A stretch of 64,000 nt of DNA, taken from positions 862,573 to 926,572 of the forward strand of contig CM066297.1 in the NCBI GenBank assembly GCA_033816765.1, written 5' to 3'. The stretch comes from Nothopassalora personata. Its lineage: Eukaryota; Ascomycota; Dothideomycetes; Mycosphaerellales; Mycosphaerellaceae. Of the stretch, positions 1 through 9,849 are shown piece after piece (positions within the stretch are counted from its first letter, which is position 1; each line of letters starts with the position of its first letter). The notes under the pieces were generated by a model. The model saw only the letters and a list, made by a program, of their open reading frames with translations. It was not told the origin of the DNA and made no database searches. Both the position numbers and the translations under genes were made by a program.

Positions 1-869
1 TTAAGAAAATGGTAAAGAAACTCAGCTCTAACATGCTATTACTCTAGAAGAACTAGGCCTAGTCTCCTTCCTCTAAAACAAGGAAGACTAGGAAAGGTTT
101 CTCTGCCTAAGAGCCACCTAACTTATGCAACTTATCCTAGTAGACAATGTCTAATAATGATGAGTATAATAAAGTAGCTTACTTAACTGTAGAAGTCTAA
201 GGCAAGTTCCCCTTATTAGAGTAGTTACTTAATTCTTGTGCTTTATCCTATATAACTAACTAGAACTGCCTCTTTAGATCTATAACTCCCTTAATAAAGA
301 AGAAATGGATTAAAGTAGGAGGTGGGCATTTGTTAGCTACTTATATTAGGACTGTAGAGATAAGTAGGAGATCTAGTAGGAAAGTTGTTTTAGAAGATGT
401 TCTGCTTATACCTAAGCTAGGGGTGAACCTAGTTTCTTGGAACTAGTTTAGTAAGCAGTTTAGTGTCTAACCTCCTTTATTTTCTCTTATATCCCCCTCT
501 AGCTAAACTGTTGTCTAGACAAGGCTTCTTAGGGGGGTTCTATTTATTAATGAGATTTCTCCTCTACTATAAGAAAGGGCACATCACTCATTATGTGCAC
601 CACTAGTAGAGAATGCCTTTATAACTGCTAAATTAGAAACTAACCTAAAACAGTGGGAGCTTTAGTATAGAAGATTTGCACACTTTGGGAAGAACTTACT
701 CTAGAATCTTTATAAAGTAATAGACTTAAAAGAACCTATTCCTGTTCCTAGGGATAGCTTCTACTAGTGTAGAGTGTGTTTAATGGCAAAGATAAAGAAG
801 TATAAAGGTAAAGTTACTAAGAGAAGACCTGAAAGACTTGCCCTTATATCTATTAATATAAGTAGTCTA

Positions 870-1217
870 TGTTACGGAACAGTGTTATCGGTGCAAATGG
901 TTGGACAACGGAGCAGGAAACCAGACGAAGCTGCAGACATGGATGCCTGGGGAGTCACGTGACAGAGCGATCAGGACTGATCGGTCCTGATCACTCTTGA
1001 TCAGTTGATCAGACTCGCTCAGGGCAGAGCAGGACAGATCACGCCAAGACATGGCACTATATAGACGACGCTTCTTTACGAGTAGATAGGAGCCTCGTGC
1101 TCAACTCATTTTAAGTATACACCATATACTGTTTGGAACCACTACCTTCATAACTGATTGAGACATCCCTGCAAAGATCCAAGCCCGAGTTGTGATAACG
1201 TACAGCGGTTCCTAACA
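870..1217 (+). repeat. Solo LTR (family S), TSD GTCTA, not RIP-mutated
   Basis: A 348-bp insertion starts TGTTACGG and ends CCTAACA. It is flanked by a perfect 5-bp duplication GTCTA (865-869 and 1218-1222) and is absent from the matching place in the inverted Copia-1 copy near 12745. The left half holds a cluster of TGATCA/TGATCAG repeats (about 966-1040), followed by a TATA-like CTATATAG near 1057-1064, as in a U3 promoter. A diverged member of the same family lies at 24658-24998 in opposite orientation. No internal element is left, so this is a solo LTR. It lacks the TAG-rich RIP signature of its surroundings, so it probably landed later or was too short to be mutated. Confidence 0.9.
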
Positions 1218-4126
1218 GTCTACTACTAACATTAAGGCTAGGGTTCAAATACTAGCTTAAGATTGTTAACAACTTCTCTAGAAAAAAGTGGACCTGTCCT
1301 CTTAAGAAAAGAGAAGATGCTCTAGTTGCTCTCTAGAACTAGAAGATTAAGGTAGAGAGGAAATCATCGGTATAGTTAAAAGCAGTTAGGCTTGATAATG
1401 TAAGGGAACTTATTGCATTAGTTAAGCAGTGGGAGAAGGATTTAGGAATTGGGCTAGAGCATACTAAGGTATACAACTCGCTCCAAAATGGACTAGTTGA
1501 AAGGTTAATACAAACCTTAGAAGACTCTATAAGGGCAATGCTTAAAGAGGCTAAGATGCCAATTGAATTCTAGCCTAAAGCACTAGAAGCCTAAACCTAC
1601 ATAAGGAACAAACTACTAAATGGTCTAGACTATAATAGGTTTAAGGTTTCACTAGATAAAGCCTTTAATAGTATTAAGCCAACTATCAACTATTTGAAGG
1701 TTTGGGGATGCAAAGCTATTGTCTACATAGACATAAGATCCTAGCCTCAATAGGCAAGAAGTGATAAACTAATAAATAGAGGCAAAGAAGCAGTGTTTGT
1801 TAGATACGTTGAAAACACAGCTAAGGCCTAGCTCTTTTAGGAACTAGACATAAAAGCTATGAAACAACATACACATGTAGACTTCTTTAAGGACTAACCT
1901 AGAGGTGATATAGATCTTTATGTTACAAAATTGAATCTATTAAGCAATGCACTAGCTAGGAGACCCTTAGGGAGGCTAAGGAAGAACATATCCTTAGAGC
2001 AACCTGTTCACTATTTAATCATTTAGTAGAGCAGCCTAGTAATAGCCTAGCTAAGAAAGCTGTTTGTACAACTTCCCTAGCCTCTAAAGAATATAGGGGA
2101 ATTTTAGAAAATCGATGAGCTAATTGAGATAAGCTTACTAGATCTCTAGGAAAAGAATGTCACTAGGACACAAGTAACTACTCTTAGATTATCCCTTAGT
2201 AAGAGGAGGGCTAACCATGATGTTAAGGGCTATGAATAGAAATAGAAAGCCCTAAGATCTATGGTCCCTATACCTAAACTAGCTACTAAAGTAGGAGAAG
2301 CAATAGACCTCTTAGAGAACCTTACTGCTTACTACTAAGCTTTCTTTACAGCTATGCAATTAGTAGATGATTTAGTACTATAGGATAGTGAATTCCTAGA
2401 AGAAGTTAAGGAGATAGCCTTTGCAGCAACTGTAGAAGTTATTGTATATAAGCAAGAGATCCTAATTCCAAGGTCCTACAAGGATGCTGTAAATAACAAG
2501 AAATAGGGACACCTTTAGAAGGAAGCAATCTAGAAGGAGCTAGATGCTCTATAGAGTAACAATACCTAGGAGAATGCTGTTCTACTAAAAGGAGCAAACT
2601 TGGTTACGTTAAGATAGGTCTTTAAAATTAAAAGAAGCATTAGTAGAGCCATTAAAAAGTTCAAGGCTAGGCTAGTTATAAGGGGCTTTTTATAGAAGTT
2701 TAGTGTTAACTTTATAGAGACATTTGCGCCTATAGTTAGATAGGACACCCTTAGGGTGTTTATAGCTATTGTGTGTAAGAAGGATCTCCATCTTCACTAA
2801 GTAGATGTGAATAATGCGTTTATAGAAAGCACCCCCTATAAAGACATCTTTATATTACCACTACTAGGAGTTAAGCTTCTACTAAACATAGTGTTTAAGA
2901 TCCTTAAAAGCTTGTATAGACTTAAGCAAGCAGCTAGAGATTAGAATTAACTCTATGTGTTAAAGCTTAGAGAGATTAGATTCACATAGTTAGAGGTGGA
3001 TCTATGCCTACTTATTTATAAGGAAAAAGAGATTATAATTCTTACATATGTAGATAACATTCCAATTGCTACACCAAAGTTGACAGATGTTCTCTAGTTT
3101 AAAAGAGAACTTAGCAAAGTCTTTAAGATTAAAGATCTTAGTGAACCTAAAAAGATCCTTAGCATAAGAGTCACAAGGGACAGGAGGAGAGGAATCCTAA
3201 AACTTAACTAGGGACACTTTGTTAGGGACAACCTTGCTAAGATAGGGATAAACTATAAGAAGGCAGCACCTACACACTCACCTATAGACAGCTATAAGGC
3301 TCTTAAACCTTTAAGCTACATAGATAAGAGGTGTGACAAGGCAGAGTACTAGAGTATTAATAGTACATAGATGTGGCTAGCAACAATTACAAGGCTAGAC
3401 ATTGCTTTTGCCCTAGGAAGGATAAGCTTATTTGTAAGTAACCTATCCACCTACTACATAAAGGCTTTAAAGAAGATTACAAGATATCTAAGGTTATATC
3501 CTAATCTTAGCCTTGTTTTCTCTAGGCATAGAGAAGGATGCCTAGTTAGATACTATAACTCTAATTATACAATAGACAAAGTAGACAGAGTCTCTATCCT
3601 TAGGTATGTCTTCTTCCTTTATAGGGCACTAGTCTCCTAGATAAGCAAGAAGCAAAAGTCTATAGCAACATCTACAATAGAAGCTAAATACATAGCTATA
3701 AATGCATGTATAAAGCAATCCCAATTCCTAGCTTTACTACTAAGGGAGATGGACTGTCTAGAGTTAGTGGGAGACTGTTCCTATTAACTAAGGATTACTA
3801 GAAACTAGGAGACTATGTTAAGCTTAAGACTAGTCTAATTAAGAGGTGACAACTAAGCTGCCCTTACCCTAGTAAGGGATGCATATGTTTATAATAAGTT
3901 AAAGTACATTAACATTGCTTACAATGCTGTTAGGAAACTTTAGTAGAGAAGGCTTATTACTATTAAGTACACCCTAACATCTAAGATAGTTGTAGATAGG
4001 TTCATAAAGCTAAAGACTAGTCTACACTTCTAGAGGTTTATAAGCTAGCTCAACCTGTTATAGAGGTCTAAATACTACTAATAGGAGAAGAGCAGACTAT
4101 GACCTCCTATATAAGATAAGTAGGAG

Positions 4127-4373
4127 TGTTAAGATGTAGCATCTTAAGGGGAGCTAACAGTTAGGTTATGATCTAATAGCCTAAGGCATCTATAATAACT
4201 TAGCTTATCGGAAGACACCTTCTCTCCCCTTTAGCTTAGATAGACATCTAACACAATTAACACATAAGTTCCTAATATATTGCTGCATGCCCTATGGCTA
4301 TTAGCTAGTTAAAGATTAATCTCTTACTCTACTCCGCTGCTAACTACGTATCCTATAAGGTCTTAACTTTACA
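4127..4373 (+). repeat. 3' LTR of Copia-1 left copy
   Basis: A 247-bp LTR starting TGTTAAGATG and ending TTTACA. It matches, in reverse, the LTRs at 9603-9849 and 14970-15216. It carries more RIP-type transitions in its distal half than the other two. It abuts the Gypsy-B LTR with no spacer. Confidence 0.85.
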
Positions 4374-4529
4374 ATTACCTTAATTAGTCCTACTAAGTAT
4401 ACTAATTACACTAATCAGTCCGTAAAGTGATTAGTGTCACGTGCGTCTAGATGATCAGTATTACGTGTCTCTAAGTAATTAGTGTTACGTGTATCTAGTC
4501 GGGGCTACCGTTTAGGCTAAACCGTAATA
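4372..4529 (-). repeat. 3' LTR of Gypsy-B with three CACGTG-type tandem units
   Basis: A 158-bp LTR matching 16678-16835. It contains three imperfect tandem units of about 25 bp, each with GTGATTAGTG followed by CACGTG or a RIP-altered TACGTG. The CACGTG cores resemble bHLH/E-box sites. Its first two bases are CA rather than TG and overlap the end of the Copia-1 LTR. Confidence 0.8.
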
Positions 4530-4620
4530 CCATCCCCCTTCTAGCCTAGCTTAGTCCCTTAAGCTTACTTATGACGAACGGTATCCTCTATGTATTCGCG
4601 TATAGCTTCTTCCTTTTACG

Positions 4621-5178
4621 ATGCCTATCCACTAACGCCCTTCTAGCACTATCCGTCGCCGCCGTCTCTACGAGTTCGTTAAATCCGCGGGAGAAGTCAT
4701 AGTTAAGAAATGCTTAACGTGTGAAAAGTATAGTCGCGTGTGTAAGGTGCACATTCGTTCCGGGAAGTGTAGTGAGTGTCTTCGTCGCGGCCAAAGGTGC
4801 GATGTAAGAGTAACTTAGTCGGAGTTTAAGAGGTTAGTAGATAAGAAGGCTCGTCTTCGTTAGAAAATCTAGGAATCTCGGTCCGCTTAGGAGGAGGCGA
4901 TGCGGGTTTATAAGAAGGCTCTCGAGGACCTAAAGATTGCTCGCGCGCGCGAGGAGCGCTTACGTTAGTAGATGGATCTAGTAGATCGTCGCGCCGAAGA
5001 AGCGATTTCCGTCGAGGAAAGGGAGTTCGAGGAGTAGAAGATAGAAGAGGCTTCCTTGCTTCCTTCGGATATCCCTTATAAGGGTCTAGCTCTTAACTTG
5101 TTACTAGGCACATAGGGTGCTATTAAGGGTCTCGGTAACGAGTTCTGGGAGGTGCCCGAATTACTTCCCGCGGGTTGA
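4621..5178 (+). pseudogene. Antisense accessory gene of Gypsy-B: Zn2Cys6-like plus coiled coil
   Basis: A single 185-codon frame from ATG 4621 to TGA 5178, interrupted only by TAG/TAA codons of the RIP type, on the strand opposite to gag-pol and between the pol chromodomain and the 3' LTR. Six cysteines at residues 31, 34, 41, 50, 53 and 60 (first Cys codon at 4711) have the spacing C-x2-C-x6-C-x8-C-x2-C-x6-C, which is exactly the Gal4-type binuclear zinc cluster pattern. They are followed by a long Lys/Arg/Glu-rich helical stretch (about residues 65-135) that looks like a coiled coil. No intron is needed. A DNA-binding role is inferred from the motif only. Related genes occur at the same place in Gypsy-A (31880-32830) and Gypsy-C (20219-21290). 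Confidence 0.7.
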
Positions 5179-8100
5179 CTTATGGGTCTTTTCCTTATAG
5201 TATTCTCGGATCTTTTGTTAATAGTTTTGTAGGTTCTTTTCTAGTTCCTAGGTATTTTCTAATTCGTCGTATCCTTTCCATTTAACAAGGTATCGCTAAC
5301 CTTTCTTGTCTAGGATTCTTTTGACTTCGAATTCGTTTTCTGCTTCCGGCTCGAAATGGAAGCTCTCCTAGTAAGGTGTTTCGGCGTCTATAGGTTCCAA
5401 CTTAGAAATGTGGAAGACTAGGTGGATTTTCGCGTTAGGTAGTAGTCGTAGGCGGTAGTTAACTGGTCCTATAACTTTGTCAATTAAAAATGGTCCGACC
5501 TTAACGTAATCTAGTTTCTTAGTCTATCTTCTTATTCTTAAGTTTTTTGTAAGGAGATAGACCTTATCCCCCTCTTTTAGTAGAGGTGCCATTTTTCTTA
5601 TGTCCTACCGTTGTTAAGACAGTTTTTATTATGCATCTTCGATCGCCTTACGTGTTTCTTTATGCACTTCCTTAAGAGTATCCGTCGTCACGATTGCTCT
5701 TTCGGCTTGTAGGTAGGATCTAGGTATTCTAAATAGGTTAGGATCTTTACTAAAGTTCGTATAGAATAGTGTCGTTGAAGTTGTCTCTAATTTGTAATTG
5801 TTTAGTGCAATCTGCGCTATTAGCAGTAATGAAACCTAGTTGTCTTATGTATAATTGATGTAGTGTCGTAGGTATTGTTCTAGCGTTTAATTTATCCTTT
5901 CGGTTTATCCGTCTATCTCCGGATAATATGCTATTAACAGCTTATGTTTAATTCCGATCGTTCCTATAAGCGTCTTCTAGTAATTTGATGTAAATAGCTT
6001 GTCTCTATCCGTTATAAACGCTTAGGGAAATCCGTAGTATCGGATAAGTCTATCTAGTACGAGGTATCCGAGCTACTCTACATTATATGTCTCTAATGTA
6101 GGAATGAAGTGTGCGTACTTTGTAAGTCTGTTAACTATAACTAGTATTATGTCGTATGGTTGTTTCGTAACTTAATCCTTTAACGGTAGGAGTTTCGTAA
6201 TAAAGTCTATTATAACTTCGTCCCATGGTTTTGTCGGTAGTGTCCTAAACTGTAGGTAACCGTATTTTATATGTCTCGCAGCCTTGTTTCGTTAGTAGTA
6301 TACGCATTGTCTAATGTAGCGTAACACCTTAAGTCTTATCTATAGAAATGAGAAACTGCGTTGTATTAGGTATATTGTTTTCGAAGTTCTAGGGTGTCCA
6401 TAAGTTAGTCCGTTGTAATGTTGTCGTATGTATTCTTCTTCTCGATCCTTAGGTACTTAGTATTTCCCTTACGATATAGGGAATTGTTCGTCCTTGTCGC
6501 CTAGTATCCGTACGATGTTATTAAATTCTCTCGTGTTTACACTAAGACTTCCGTCGAGGTTTATCTTCAATATTTTATGTTGCACTAGTTCTTTTCCTTC
6601 TATGTAGTTGCTTCTTTAGCTTGGAGCGTCGGCGCGGCCATTCTCTCGTCCTAAAGTATATGATATTTCGAACTTATACTGTCCTAGCAGCTCCGACCAG
6701 CGGGCTTGCCTTCGGGTAAGTTCTTTCGTCGTCGTAAAGTACGTAAGATTCTTATAGTTAGAAAGAATCGTTAACTTCGGTAGGCCCTCGACATATACTC
6801 TCTAATTTTGCATAGTAGCAACAATGGCTAGAAGCTCTTTGTAATAGATGTCGTAGTTCTGTTCCGCTATAGTCATTTTCCGGGAGTAATAGGCTACTAG
6901 GTGTCTCTACCTATCGTGTGTCTATGTTAGACATACGTCTATTGCTATATTAGACGCATCGGTCTCGATGTAGACTTCCTTGCTACTATCGAATAGTCGA
7001 AGCGTAGGGGCTAAAGCGCATTGTTCTTTAAGTTTCTTAAATGCTTTAATCTGTTCTTTTCCCTATTTCTAAGTAACGTCTTTTCTCGTAAGTATCGTTA
7101 TTAGTGCTGCTGTAAGGGGCAGCCCAGTGGCTAACCCCTACATGTGGCCTTGCATGTGACATGCGGTCGCGACCGGCTGCCAAGCCGCACGTGACACGCA
7201 TGAGTACACCTTGCGACGCGCGATGCGTCTTGAAAAAAAGGCAAGAATTAGTTCATCTACGACTGGCAGGTCGTGGGCGTGCTATACATTGCGACATCCC
7301 CTTAACAGCTGCTGTCTTTACGTAGTCCTTAATGAATTTCCGGTTGTAGTTCGCTAGTCTAAGGAATAATTGTACATCCTTAACTGTCTTTAGTTCTAGC
7401 TATTCTCTAATTGACTGTGTCTTCGTAGGGTCGATCGTTATTCCTATAGTACTAATAATAAAGCCTAAGAATTTAACTTCTTTCTTATAGAATTCGCATT
7501 TCTCGGGTACTGTCTTCAATCCTAACTACGTAAGTCGTTCGAAGACGTCCTAGACTTGTTTTATGTGCTCCTATAGGGATCCTTTTGTATAGACTAGTAT
7601 ATCGTCTATGTAGGCGATAACGCATACGTCGAGTAGGTCTCTAAGTGTTTCGTTAACAAGGTCCTAGTAAGATGCGGGTGCGTTAGTTAACCCCATTAGC
7701 ATAACTAAGAATTCGTAGAGTCTGTATCTTGTTCTAGAAGCGGTTTTCTATTCTTCTCCTTCTACTATTTATATAGCATAGAAGGCATCTCGTAGGTCAA
7801 TCTTCGTGTACTAGTCCGATCCGGTTAATCTATCTTATGCTTCTTCGATGTTAGGTAGCGGGTATCGGTTCTTAATCGTGATCTCGTTTAACTTCCTATA
7901 GTCTTATACGAGTCGTAACTTCCCGTTTGCTTTTAGAACGAACATATATAGAGTTCCTACACTTAAGGTAGATCTTCTTATCTATCCTTTAGCTAGCTTC
8001 TCCTTTAGCTATTCTCGTAGGGTCTATAGCTCTTTCTTAGACATTTAATATAGGGGTCCCTATAGAGGCTCTTTCCCTAGCTAAATGTTAATCTTGTAAT

Positions 8101-9597
8101 TCTATAGGCGGTGCTTAGGTAAGGCGGTTTTACCTCTCTCCTCTTTAAAGAGTTGCGACCACTTGCGATACTCCTTAGGAATACTTAACTCTAAGATGTT
8201 AGTATTCTTCGATGGTGCGTTACTTCTATTACTTCTAGTAACTTCGTAACCCGGCGGCCCTACGCTAGTGTCTATCCCGGTCGAAGGTAGTTCTTCTATC
8301 CTTCTATTCGGCGTAAGCTATATCTCGTTTAGCTGTTTCCTTACCTTATCTACTAGTGAACGCTACTACTACGTAGGCTAAATGTCGATAACGCAATCGC
8401 ATTCCCTAAATGTAAGTACTCCTCTTCTCTAGTCGATTACTAGATTGTGCTTTCTTAACTAAGGCATACCTAATACTATGTTATAACTAGCTATATTAGT
8501 AACATCTAAGGTAATATTCTCGTAGTACTGTTAGATAGCTAGTAGTAATAGTGTCGTCTCCTATTCTACGCTAGGTAACGATAATCCGTTTACCGCGATT
8601 AACTCGTAACCCTATTTCTTCTTTAGGGTAGCTGACCCGTTTCTTCTTATAAAAGACTCGGAGATAAAATTCCCCGCTACTCCTAAGTCGATTATGACAC
8701 TAGTCTTATGTCCGTTAACGATTGCTTATGTCTAGAAAACTGTGCTTAATGTCGATGCGTGAGCCTAAGTATTGCATAACTCCCTTTAGTCGCTTATTCC
8801 TAGGGAGCTAATCCTTTTCCTAAATAGTATGTAGTTCGCTATGCTTCGTGCCTAGAGGCTTCGGCTAGAACCTATAGCCCGTTGCCCTATGTCTACACTT
8901 GTAGTCTATTGCGTTCCTAGATCTTCTACGTTTCTAAGTAGAGAGCCCGTACGTGCTATACTACTGTTCGTAGTTCGTTTAAGACGAAAGTTCCTACTAG
9001 TGTTAGGTATCCGTTACCTGTTATTCGGCTTCCTATAGGTAGTCGTTCTATAACGGCGGTTACTAGATTCTCGGTTGTCTCTATAAGTAGGTATCCCTAG
9101 GCTATGCCTCGTAGGGTGTCGAGTGTCTTGTTAAACTTAATAGAGTGTAGCCTCCTTCGTCTACCTATCTTAGGTAGGAATTCCTCGTACCTTTTTTATA
9201 GGTAGATAATTATGTCGTACAGTTTCTTAGGTACATCTACCGTGAAGGTAAGTTGTTCGTTATCGTCGTTAATGTCGCTCTCTTCTCCTTCGGAGGAATC
9301 TTCTTCGCTTAATTCTTCCGGATCCTATTCTTCCTTAATAGTATTTAGCCCGGTAGTTTCTTAACTTTCTTCCTATGGTTCTAGTGACTATAATCCGTTC
9401 CATCCTAGGTCCTAATTTTCCTTGTCGCTTCCATCTTCGTCGAAGTAGGATTCGTCGATGTCTACTTCTCGGAGCGTGGCGTTTTGCCTATACGTCGCTC
9501 CTAGGGTTCCTTATAGTTACTAAGGCTAATACCCTACGCCTAACTTCGCGGCGTAGTAAACTTAACACGAGTCTTAGTAATAGAATCGCTAATAAAG
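5179..9597 (-). pseudogene. Gypsy-B pol (RT, RNase H, integrase, chromodomain), RIP-mutated
   Basis: Minus-strand Ty3/Gypsy polyprotein with many TAG stops. The reverse transcriptase keeps an intact YIDD catalytic motif near 7600-7611. Integrase follows at about 5600-6600. The C-terminal end (complement of about 5240-5345) reads like a chromodomain, with a YLVKWKGY motif and a following EN-T-E pattern, placing the element among the chromoviruses. The protease region lies around 8300-8760. The solo LTR at 7111-7307 splits the RT/RNase H part. I see no open frame long enough to be functional. Confidence 0.85.
7111..7307 (+). repeat. Solo LTR of the Gypsy-A family, TSD GCTGC
   Basis: A 197-bp LTR starting TGTAAGGGGC and ending CCTTAACA, flanked by perfect 5-bp duplications GCTGC at 7106-7110 and 7308-7312. 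It matches the reverse complement of the Gypsy-A LTRs (31395-31591, 37890-38088) and is closest to the unmutated 37890 copy. Unlike the surrounding Gypsy-B pol it shows almost no RIP-type change, so it postdates, or is too short for, the mutation of its host. Confidence 0.92.
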
Positions 9598-9602
9598 GCT
9601 TC

Positions 9603-9849
9603 TGTTAAGTTAAGACCTAACAGGATACGTAGTTGGCAGCGGAGTGGAGTAAGAGATCAATCTTCAACTAGCTAATAGCTACAGGGCATGCAGCAATATA
9701 TTAGGAACCAATGTGTTGATTGTGTTAGATGTCTATCTAAGCTAAAGGGGAGAGAAGGTGTCTTCCGATAAGCTAAGTTATTATAGATGCCTTAGGCTAT
9801 TAGATCATAACCTAACTGTTAGCTCCCCTTAAGATGCTACATCTTAACA
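9603..9849 (-). repeat. 3' LTR of Copia-1 right copy
   Basis: A 247-bp LTR in reverse orientation, beginning TGTTAAGTT on the plus strand and ending CATCTTAACA. It differs from the 14970 LTR mainly by C-to-T and G-to-A transitions. Confidence 0.92.

Larger units (their letters stand above)
1..4373 (+). mobile_element. Copia-1 left copy, 5'-truncated by window edge, RIP-mutated
   Basis: Ty1/Copia retrotransposon reading on the plus strand and ending in a 247-bp 3' LTR (4127-4373). Fragments recognisable after reading through TAG stops are the GAG-pre-integrase region (about 640-865), the integrase core with an NGLVERL motif (about 1450-1700), reverse transcriptase (about 2540-3230) with the catalytic motif as YVDN instead of YVDD near 3047 (a G-to-A change), and RNase H (3371-3800). 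Nearly all in-frame stops are TAG/TAA, consistent with RIP of CAG/CAA. It is an inverted partner of the full copy at 9603-15216. The stretch from about 1440 to 4250 is almost identical to that copy while both ends differ much more. A solo LTR of another family interrupts it at 870-1217. Confidence 0.9.

Noticed and set aside
2566..2748. 60-codon minus-strand frame, also at 11228-11410
   Set aside because: It is antisense to Copia-1 reverse transcriptase and identical in both copies only because the copies are nearly identical.
9375..9608. 77-codon plus-strand frame
   Set aside because: Antisense to Gypsy-B pol and ending at the Copia-1 insertion point; no domain.
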